Source of the DNA: JBAVQS01 sp049694275
GTDB taxonomy: Bacteria > Chloroflexota > Anaerolineae > UBA4142 > SHND01
DNA: 8,727 nucleotides
Direction of reading: 5' to 3'
Assembly: GCA_049694275.1 (NCBI GenBank)
Contig: JBAVQS010000131.1
Span: 1-8,727, forward strand
Shown here: one piece after another, positions 1-4,428 of the stretch
Layout of the letters: each line of letters opens with the position of its first letter
Numbering within the stretch: position 1 is the stretch's first letter
Notes under the pieces: model-generated
Seen by the model: only the letters and a program-made list of their open reading frames with translations
What the model was told of the DNA's origin: nothing
Database searches by the model: none
Position numbers and translations under genes: made by a program

Positions 1-1232
1 TCGCCGAACGCCACCCCTACCTCATTCAGGAAATCAAAATACTCGATGGCGTCGAGCGCCAGGTCGCCATAGTGCGCGAGCTCCGGCGGACGCTCGACGC
101 CGATCGCCGCCATTCCCGCGTCGTTGAAATACACCTGATACCGGCGGAACTCGATCGCCTGCTCCTCGCCGCACAATTCATGCCGGGTGACATACGCCTG
201 CTGGTTGTTCGCGTCCTCCATGCTCACCCCGATCACATACTCCGCCCAATCGAGCAGCTTCATCCGCTGCGCCGCGCCCTCGCGCTGCATCTCGCGCCCC
301 GCCCCCGTGCCAAAAGAATAGACGCGCACATCCTTCTCCCGGTACCGCTCTCCGCTATAGCGCAGCGCTTCGACCGCGGCCGCGTAACAGGCATTGTTAT
401 ACGAACCCACCCCACCGTCCACAAAACGTCCCAACGGCTCAAAATAGGTCGGTGCGGACATGCTCGCCTCCACTGCGGCGCGAACGAGCACATCCTTATA
501 GGTCCCGGCGGCGCGCTCCGCCCGCAGCGCCATGTCGTGCAGCGGCGGCGCATTGTGAAAGGCGGTAAAGAAAGTCGTCTCGCCCCTGACCGTATCCTTG
601 GCCGTAATCATGACATCGCGCGGCAGTTCGGCCAGGACATGGTCCTGAAACACCTCGCGCAGCATCCGGCGGATCGGCGCCTTGTCATATTTGGGGATAA
701 AGATGTTATAGCGCCCCAACCAGCGAAAGGGCCCCCGGTGGAACAAGGTGTGGGTAAAGATCTGCGCCCGCCGATCCCGGTACAGCGCGATCAGCTCGTC
801 CACGCTCACCCCGGCGGCTAACGACGCGGCGATGATCGCCCCCGTGCTCGTGCCGGCGAACATGTCAAAGAGCTCGAACACCGGCGCGCCCACCGTCTGC
901 TCCAGTTGCTTGAGACACTGCAAAGTAATGATCCCCAGGATGCCGCCGCCGTCGCACGACAGGATGAGTCGGCGTCCCTCTTTGAACTCCTTTGCCCTGT
1001 TACGCACCTCCGCCGGTACAAGGTCCTGGGTCTCGATCTGTGTCTGCGCCAGCGACGCTGTGCGGCGAGGCATGTGCCCATTCGCCCGGCGGGCGCGCGC
1101 CCGGCGTATGCCCGTCCTTTCCAGCATCTGTCCGGCCGTATCCGCGGCTAACAGCCCGGCCGCCGCGGCCCCGATCGCCAGCGAAGGCCACGCGACGTGA
1201 CCATTCGTCGCCCCGTTTCCATTCGATTTCAT
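1..1232 (-). CDS. Patatin-like phospholipase, C-terminus cut by the left window edge
   Basis: Open frame on the minus strand starting at ATG 1232-1230, with an AGGGGG ribosome site just upstream. It runs 410 codons without a stop to the window edge. The patatin fold is clear: an oxyanion loop DGGGILG (residues 94-100), a nucleophile elbow GTSTG with Ser129, and the Asp of the dyad in DGG at Asp272. Patatins with this Ser-Asp dyad hydrolyse acyl groups from membrane phospholipids or other lipids; the exact substrate cannot be read here. The start is supported by the ribosome site. Residues 15-30 are hydrophobic and Ala/Gly-rich and are followed by a strongly basic stretch (43-57), which could be a membrane anchor before the catalytic domain at about 85. 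Bacterial patatins can be secreted effectors, housekeeping lipases or CapV-type defence effectors. No cyclase or other CBASS gene is adjacent, so a defence role is not supported. Family very sure, role unknown. Confidence 0.95.
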   Translation of the reverse strand, partial: MKSNGNGATNGHVAWPSLAIGAAAAGLLAADTAGQMLERTGIRRARARRANGHMPRRTASLAQTQIETQDLVPAEVRNRAKEFKEGRRLILSCDGGGILGIITLQCLKQLEQTVGAPVFELFDMFAGTSTGAIIAASLAAGVSVDELIALYRDRRAQIFTHTLFHRGPFRWLGRYNIFIPKYDKAPIRRMLREVFQDHVLAELPRDVMITAKDTVRGETTFFTAFHNAPPLHDMALRAERAAGTYKDVLVRAAVEASMSAPTYFEPLGRFVDGGVGSYNNACYAAAVEALRYSGERYREKDVRVYSFGTGAGREMQREGAAQRMKLLDWAEYVIGVSMEDANNQQAYVTRHELCGEEQAIEFRRYQVYFNDAGMAAIGVERPPELAHYGDLALDAIEYFDFLNEVGVAFG

Positions 1233-1264
1233 GGTTCCCCCTTTTTGCCCAGATACTCCTGGCA

Positions 1265-1285
1265 AAATCGGTTTCTAACCGATTT
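1265..1285 (-). repeat. Perfect 9-bp inverted repeat 33 bp before the patatin start
   Basis: AAATCGGTT (1265-1273) and AACCGATTT (1277-1285) are perfect inverted arms around 3 bases. In the patatin mRNA this would form a stable stem ending 32 nt before the ATG. It could also be an operator for a dimeric regulator. On the plus strand it is followed by CAACC and then TTTTT, a poor match to a terminator because the T run is displaced. Confidence 0.5.
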
Positions 1286-1298
1286 CAACCTTTTTGAT

Positions 1299-1318
1299 CC
1301 GCCGAATTCATTCGGTGG
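1299..1318 (-). repeat. Palindrome between terminator and patatin start
   Basis: CCGCCGAAT (1299-1307) and ATTCGGTGG (1310-1318) are inverted arms separated by 2 bases, with one G-T wobble. The short spacer suits a DNA-binding site or cruciform better than a simple RNA hairpin, although a reduced stem with a 4-nt loop is possible. Confidence 0.45.
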
Positions 1319-1330
1319 AGTTCGCAAATA

Positions 1331-1361
1331 AAAACCCGCTCCGGTACGCGACCAGAGCGGG
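1331..1361 (-). terminator. Intrinsic terminator or attenuator in the patatin leader
   Basis: On the minus strand, CCCGCTC (1361-1355) pairs perfectly with GAGCGGG (1341-1335). Inside it, past one mismatch, GGT pairs with ACC around a 5-nt loop (1350-1346). The hairpin is followed at once by a T-rich run (TTTTT including the last arm-adjacent bases, then ATTTG). This is the form of a Rho-independent terminator in the patatin direction only: the plus-strand side has no T run. It lies about 55-85 nt after the predicted start and roughly 100 nt before the patatin ATG, so it would end a short RNA of about 90 nt unless read through. Confidence 0.65.
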
Positions 1362-1382
1362 CCCATTCGATTCGCTTCCACC

Positions 1383-1403
1383 TGCACCCCAACTCGAGGT
1401 GCA
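1383..1403 (-). other. Leader hairpin upstream of the attenuator
   Basis: On the minus strand TGCACCTC (1403-1396) pairs with GGGGTGCA (1390-1383) around loop GAGTT. This gives 8 pairs including one G-U. It is the first strong stem after the predicted start and could be part of a sensing structure in front of the terminator. I recognise no known riboswitch or T-box core in it. Confidence 0.45.
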
Positions 1404-1422
1404 AGCCCCTTCACTCGCATTT

Positions 1423-1451
1423 ATTGTAGCACTCGGTGGGGAGAGCGTCAA
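1423..1451 (-). promoter_or_regulatory. Sigma70-type promoter reading toward the patatin gene
   Basis: On the minus strand there is a -35 TTGACG (1451-1446), a 17-bp spacer and a -10 TACAAT (1428-1423). Each box has five of six consensus bases. Predicted transcription starts near 1416, giving the patatin gene a leader of about 185 nt. I found no comparable promoter closer to the patatin start. Read from sequence; no experimental support. Confidence 0.6.
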
Positions 1452-1493
1452 TGCGCTGATGTATAATGACTGGACATTGGCAACTGACTCAGA

Positions 1494-1573
1494 AATAGGC
1501 TATTACTCAATGTAGAGGTTTTGCTACAGCCGCATTTAGTAGAAGAAGCGGCTATCGAGACACGACATAGCCG
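1494..1573 (+). repeat. Cluster of overlapping inverted repeats upstream of the PLD-like gene
   Basis: This gene-free, AT-richer stretch holds AATAG/CTATT around one base (1494-1504), AGCCGC (1528-1533) with GCGGCT (1548-1553), and CGGCTAT (1549-1555) with ATAGCCG (1567-1573). The last two pairs share bases 1549-1553 and so exclude each other. They lie upstream of the predicted promoter, so a role as DNA sites is as likely as a role in RNA. Function unknown. Confidence 0.35.
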
Positions 1574-1574
1574 T

Positions 1575-1598
1575 CAAATTGCAACTAATTGCAATTTG
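1575..1598 (+). promoter_or_regulatory. Operator-like perfect palindrome over the -35 box of the PLD-like gene
   Basis: Arms CAAATTGCAA (1575-1584) and TTGCAATTTG (1589-1598) are perfect inverted copies separated by CTAA. The right arm contains the predicted -35 hexamer (1589-1594), so a dimeric protein bound here would block RNA polymerase. No regulator gene is adjacent. The palindrome is seen directly; the operator role is inferred. Confidence 0.55.
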
Positions 1599-1617
1599 CG
1601 GTAGTGCCCAGTATAAT
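1589..1617 (+). promoter_or_regulatory. Promoter of the PLD-like gene
   Basis: -35 TTGCAA (1589-1594), spacer of 17 bp, -10 TATAAT (1612-1617, perfect consensus). Predicted start near 1624, leaving a leader of about 70 nt before the ATG at 1696. Confidence 0.6.
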
Positions 1618-1695
1618 AGAACAATGTGAAGCCAACAGGTAAAATGCTCTCGCTCAGGCAACCGCGGTGAATATTTCATTCTCACGGAGGACTAA

Positions 1696-2643
1696 ATGCC
1701 AGCCACAAAAATTCTATACAATTCCTCAATGGTAAAACAAGAAATAATGCGGCTCTTCCGAACTTCCAAGGGGCGCCGAGTAGCCATATCGGGGTTTATC
1801 GGATATGGGGTGGAGGCTTACCTACCCAAACCAAAGGGGATTGATTTAATATGTTGGCCAAAGCCTGGTAGCACTAACCCCAATGCCCTGTCAAATCTCA
1901 AAAAACTTGGGGTAAACATCTTCTTCGCTGATCAACTCCACATGAAGGTTTACTGGACAGAGGAAGGTTCTGTCATCACATCTGCAAATCTCTCAACCGA
2001 GGCACTGGGCGCGAGCGGACAAAAGGAGATGGGAGTCTTGTTGCCCCCCGGGGCTATTGATATTGACAAGATCTGTAATTCTATCGATACACGTCCATAC
2101 ACCTCTTCAGAGCTAAGGAAATTGAACCGAGAACACAACGAATATATGAGGAAGAACCCTTTCAGAAAACGTCCCTTTAAAATGCGCTCCTTCAACGACT
2201 GGCTATCTGTTCAAACAGAGTTCCCTTGGAAAATGGCTTATTGGGAGCCCGCACGAGTGCGTTTGGCACCCAAGTCAAAGCAAGTACTCGAACAAGAGCA
2301 CGGGACCGCCAACTGCTATGATGTTATGTCTTGGAGCAAAGGCGATTTCTCAAATGGCGACTGGCTCCTCTGTTTCACCGGAGAAACCAGCACGATCAAA
2401 ACATTCAGTTGGATGTTCGCACAGCATGTGATACGAGTGAGGCGGACTGATGACGGCCCTGATCAAGTGATCCAAGTCTGGCCATTAAGGACTTACGATC
2501 AGCCACCTTTCAAGATAGACGCTGCGTTTACCAAAGCATTCAAGAGTACAGTTAAGGAGATTGGCGGCGTGGACCAGATTGCAGAAATACCCGTAAAACC
2601 ATCAAGCCGATTAATCAGGTTGATAACAAAGCATCATACTTAA
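1696..2643 (+). CDS. Phospholipase D superfamily protein with one HKD-type motif, probable nuclease
   Basis: 315 aa. The start is fixed by GGAGG five bases before the ATG. Residues 1-125 look like one PLD-superfamily unit. The signature is H82-x-K84, with Glu89 where the family usually has Asp, then TSAN (95-98), one residue shorter than the classic spacing, and a conserved-type acidic residue in KEMG (Glu111). A single motif is typical of bacterial Nuc/BfiI-like members that form the active site as a dimer and cut phosphodiester bonds, usually in DNA. Residues 140-165 are very basic, suiting nucleic-acid contact. The C-terminal half (about 165-315), rich in Trp and Arg, is not recognised and could be a target-recognition domain. 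No signal peptide or membrane segment is seen. Base composition is much lower in GC than the neighbours and the codons are AT-tolerant, so recent transfer is likely. It is transcribed alone from its own promoter. The superfamily call is good; the substrate, and whether it acts in defence, are open. Confidence 0.82.
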   Translation: MPATKILYNSSMVKQEIMRLFRTSKGRRVAISGFIGYGVEAYLPKPKGIDLICWPKPGSTNPNALSNLKKLGVNIFFADQLHMKVYWTEEGSVITSANLSTEALGASGQKEMGVLLPPGAIDIDKICNSIDTRPYTSSELRKLNREHNEYMRKNPFRKRPFKMRSFNDWLSVQTEFPWKMAYWEPARVRLAPKSKQVLEQEHGTANCYDVMSWSKGDFSNGDWLLCFTGETSTIKTFSWMFAQHVIRVRRTDDGPDQVIQVWPLRTYDQPPFKIDAAFTKAFKSTVKEIGGVDQIAEIPVKPSSRLIRLITKHHT

Positions 2644-2759
2644 CCGATATGCCACGCTCCTCGCGGAGCAGTGTGTAATCGTGTCAAAACCAAGGGTGGG
2701 ATGTCATTCGCATCCCGGCCATAGACAAAGTGAGCGGTGCGTATATCGGCGTAGCTCAT
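2640..2759 (-). CDS. Tiny hypothetical ORF, 39 aa (doubtful)
   Basis: A minus-strand frame from ATG 2759-2757 to TAA 2642-2640. Its start shares one base with the stop of the preceding 39-aa frame, and its stop overlaps the stop codon of the PLD-like gene on the other strand. The product is not recognised. The two frames have the same length and together could be one former gene of about 80 codons with a frameshift near 2760. Evidence is limited to the open frames and the coupling geometry. Confidence 0.18.
   Translation of the reverse strand: MSYADIRTAHFVYGRDANDIPPLVLTRLHTAPRGAWHIG
2656..2669 (+). terminator. Weak hairpin after the PLD-like gene
   Basis: GCTCC (2656-2660) pairs with GGAGC (2665-2669) around TCGC, starting 13 bases after the stop codon. 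No T run follows on either strand, so it is only a tentative terminator. A second stem, GGGATG (2698-2703) with CATCCC (2711-2716), lies a little downstream. Confidence 0.25.
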
Positions 2760-2878
2760 CATGCGAGGTTCAATCCGTCGCCAGAGAGCCGTTCCTCCAT
2801 TGCCGCATCCAGCCATTCATCCTCCAGCACGAGTTGGACAGGGATGCGATATGAAAGTTCTCCGCGCGGTGTTACCAT
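2759..2878 (-). CDS. Tiny hypothetical ORF, 39 aa (doubtful)
   Basis: A minus-strand frame from ATG 2878-2876, with AGGGA nine bases upstream, to TGA 2761-2759. The product is acidic in its second half, with a run of Glu/Asp at residues 19-29. No family is recognised. It fills the gap between the PLD-like gene and the membrane-protein gene, and its stop overlaps the start of the next tiny frame (TGATG). It may be a real small gene, part of a decayed gene, or chance. Confidence 0.22.
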   Translation of the reverse strand: MVTPRGELSYRIPVQLVLEDEWLDAAMEERLSGDGLNLA

Positions 2879-2900
2879 GTAACCGGTTCCCTTTGTAACC
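2871..2900 (+). promoter_or_regulatory. GTAACC repeat cluster upstream of the membrane-protein gene
   Basis: GTTACC (2871-2876), GTAACC (2879-2884) and GTAACC (2895-2900) lie 19-48 bases before the ATG at 2919. The last two are direct repeats 16 bp apart, and the first two form an inverted pair around CAT. This spacing could suit a regulator binding one face of the helix. No convincing -35/-10 pair is seen here. Confidence 0.3.
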
Positions 2901-2918
2901 TCACCCAGGAGGCTTCAC

Positions 2919-3344
2919 ATGCTCCGTGTTCTCCGGTACCTTTTCCTCGGTTATGCGCTGCTCGGTTCAGTAATCGGGCTGGCATGCGTGATTGTTCCAG
3001 GCCGCTTTATGGAGTTGGTGGGCTGGCCAAACCTCGATCCGATTCTCTATCGCGTCCTTGGCGCTACACTTGTCGCGCTGGCGTGGAGTTCCTTTCGGGG
3101 CGCACAGGTACAAGAATCGCGTAACGCTCAGCCCTACGTAGATGTGCAGGTCTTCTTTTCGACGCTCGCCGCTCTCGGCGTTTGGCGGCATCTGTTGACC
3201 GGCGCTTATTTCGCGTCGTATGTCTGGATACTTGCCTGGGGACTGACCCTTCTGGCTGTCATCTGGATTGTGGTTTGGGTCATGCTCGTGCTCGCGCCGG
3301 CCTCGTCCACCCGATCCGGCGAACCGGGCATTCGCATTCGCTAA
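2919..3344 (+). CDS. Small four-helix integral membrane protein, function unknown
   Basis: 141 aa, with AGGAGG six bases before the ATG. Hydrophobic segments lie at about residues 7-27, 44-58, 75-93 and 97-126, giving four predicted membrane helices, followed by a short polar, positively charged tail. A Trp/Pro loop (36-42) separates the first two helices. I recognise no catalytic motif or named family. The overall form resembles the many small uncharacterised DUF-type membrane proteins of environmental bacteria. It is transcribed on its own and converges with ribokinase, the two stops lying 7 bases apart. That the gene is real is well supported by the ribosome site and the membrane pattern; its function is unknown. 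Confidence 0.8.
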   Translation: MLRVLRYLFLGYALLGSVIGLACVIVPGRFMELVGWPNLDPILYRVLGATLVALAWSSFRGAQVQESRNAQPYVDVQVFFSTLAALGVWRHLLTGAYFASYVWILAWGLTLLAVIWIVVWVMLVLAPASSTRSGEPGIRIR

Positions 3345-3352
3345 ACGCGAAT
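3336..3352. other. Hairpin shared by two convergent stop codons
   Basis: ATTCGC (3336-3341) and GCGAAT (3347-3352) are perfect 6-bp arms around TAAAC. The stem spans the stop of the membrane-protein gene and abuts the stop of ribokinase. It could slow polymerase from both sides, but it has no T run and is short, so a terminator role is uncertain. Confidence 0.3.
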
Positions 3353-4275
3353 CAGATTCCGCGAACCTCCATAAACTCTTCCAATTCCGCGCGGGTCGGC
3401 AGCGCCGGCTGCGCCCCGACCCGGGTCGTGGTCAGCGCGCCGGCCGCGCCCGCTTCGCGCAGGGCCACATCGTACGAGAGCCCGGCGGCCCGGGCCGTCG
3501 TCAGCGCGGCGACAAACGCATCCCCTGCCGCCGTCGCATCCACCGCCTTGACCGCAAAGGGAAGCACGCGCCGCACCGCACCGTTCAGCATCGCGAGCGC
3601 GCCGCGCTCCCCCAGGGTAATGACCACATCCCGCGCTCCCTGCTCGAGCAGCCCCCGCGCCGCCTTTTCGGCGCTCACCCAGCCGTCGACGGCAATTCCG
3701 GTCAGCGCCTGCGCCTCGACCTCGTTCGGCGCAATGAGATCCGCCATGGCAAAAATCTCGCGGGGCAAGGGCCGCGCCGGCGATGGGTTGAGCACCGTCA
3801 ACAATCCTGCCTGGCGCGCGAGCTCGAGCGCATAGCCGACCGTGTCGAGCGGCACTTCGAGCTGGGCGATGAGCGCTCGCGCGCCGGCCATTGCCTCGCG
3901 CGCCCGGTCCATATCCGCGCGAGCGAGGTGCGCATTCGCGCCCGGCGCGACGACAATCGTATTCTGCCCGCTGTCGTCCACCTGAATCAACGCGATCCCG
4001 CTCGGCGCATCCGCGTCCTCCACCAACCCGGTCGTGTCCACGCCCGCCGCGTTCAGGTTATCGCGCAGCGCACGCCCGAAATCATCCTTGCCGATGCGCC
4101 CGATCAGCGCGACCTGTGCGCCGAGTCGGGCCGCCGCGACCGCCTGGTTAGCCCCCTTACCGCCGGGCGCCATCGTCAGGCTGCGTCCGAGCACCGTCTC
4201 GCCCGGCGCCGGCAAGCGCGCCGTACGAACCACGAGATCCATATTCAGACTACCGACCACTACGATTTTCGCCAT
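3352..4275 (-). CDS. rbsK: Ribokinase
   Basis: About 307 aa, a normal length for ribokinase. It phosphorylates D-ribose at O5 with ATP in the cytoplasm, feeding ribose into the pentose phosphate and nucleotide pathways. Counting from the upstream ATG at 4284, PfkB-family marks are all present: the N-terminal strand with GSLNMD (11-16), the sugar-binding GGKGANQ (41-47), NPSPAR (166-171), APNE (185-188), and the anion-hole/catalytic motif DATAAGD (249-255) with Asp255 as base. Two starts are possible. ATG 4284 has its AGGGA too close; ATG 4275 has GGAG in front and begins exactly at the family's usual N-terminus, so I prefer it. No ribose transporter or RbsR-type regulator is in the window, so it may work in nucleoside salvage or be an isolated gene. 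A related PfkB sugar kinase is possible, but the match throughout is ribokinase-like. Confidence 0.95.
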   Translation of the reverse strand: MAKIVVVGSLNMDLVVRTARLPAPGETVLGRSLTMAPGGKGANQAVAAARLGAQVALIGRIGKDDFGRALRDNLNAAGVDTTGLVEDADAPSGIALIQVDDSGQNTIVVAPGANAHLARADMDRAREAMAGARALIAQLEVPLDTVGYALELARQAGLLTVLNPSPARPLPREIFAMADLIAPNEVEAQALTGIAVDGWVSAEKAARGLLEQGARDVVITLGERGALAMLNGAVRRVLPFAVKAVDATAAGDAFVAALTTARAAGLSYDVALREAGAAGALTTTRVGAQPALPTRAELEEFMEVRGI

Positions 4276-4315
4276 ACGCTCCATCTTCCCTAAACCGCGA
4301 TTTGTTAACCCTCCT

Positions 4316-4321
4316 ATTATA
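4316..4321 (-). promoter_or_regulatory. -10 box of the ribokinase promoter
   Basis: A perfect TATAAT on the minus strand, about 25 nt (to the predicted start) from the ribokinase ATG region. No good -35 is found 16-18 bases upstream, where the sequence belongs to the start of the opposing promoter. Transcription may therefore need an activator or may be weak. Confidence 0.45.
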
Positions 4322-4341
4322 CCGCCATATCGCCGCGCGGT

Positions 4342-4370
4342 TTGCCAAAACCAACCCGCGGGGGTAAAAT
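4342..4370 (+). promoter_or_regulatory. Promoter of the fusion-gene operon
   Basis: -35 TTGCCA (4342-4347), 17-bp spacer, -10 TAAAAT (4365-4370); each box has five of six consensus bases. The predicted start is near 4377, with a leader of about 50 nt. It rules out the in-frame upstream ATG at 4342 as the translation start, because that codon lies in the -35 region. Confidence 0.62.
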
Positions 4371-4377
4371 CCTTTTC

Positions 4378-4397
4378 ATTGTTCCATTCGTAACAAT
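4378..4397 (+). promoter_or_regulatory. Operator-like inverted repeat at the operon start site
   Basis: ATTGTT (4378-4383) and AACAAT (4392-4397) are perfect inverted arms around 8 bases, lying at about +1 to +20 of the predicted transcript. Position and form suit a repressor site. It could also form a weak AT-rich RNA stem. Confidence 0.4.
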
Positions 4398-4428
4398 AGC
4401 AGACATTGCCATTAAAGAGAGTAAGTTT

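Noticed and set aside
72..821. Plus-strand open frame of 249 codons
   Set aside because: Antisense to the patatin gene, whose catalytic motifs are unmistakable.
1331..1403. T-box riboswitch
   Set aside because: The GGTGGAAGCG stretch in the leader is only loosely like the T-box core, no specifier stem-loop is present, and the downstream gene is not an amino-acid gene.
1229..1420. 63-codon minus-strand frame ending in an ATGA overlap with the patatin start
   Set aside because: The overlap is tempting, but the frame begins just upstream of the predicted transcription start, has no ribosome site, and runs through the terminator and other hairpins. The product resembles nothing known. Leaderless translation was considered but is unsupported.
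1462..1467. TATAAT as a second plus-strand promoter
   Set aside because: No acceptable -35 hexamer lies 16-18 bases upstream, and the region codes for nothing directly downstream.
1294..1515. 73-codon plus-strand frame
   Set aside because: It crosses the leader hairpins and the opposing promoter, has no ribosome site and no recognisable product.
1..2643. Patatin plus PLD-like gene as a CBASS-like or other two-gene defence system
   Set aside because: The genes are divergent, differ in composition, have separate promoters, and no nucleotide cyclase, sensor or other core component is present.
3268..4293. Plus-strand open frame of 341 codons opposite ribokinase
   Set aside because: Arg/His-rich chance translation, while the opposite strand carries a complete ribokinase with all motifs.
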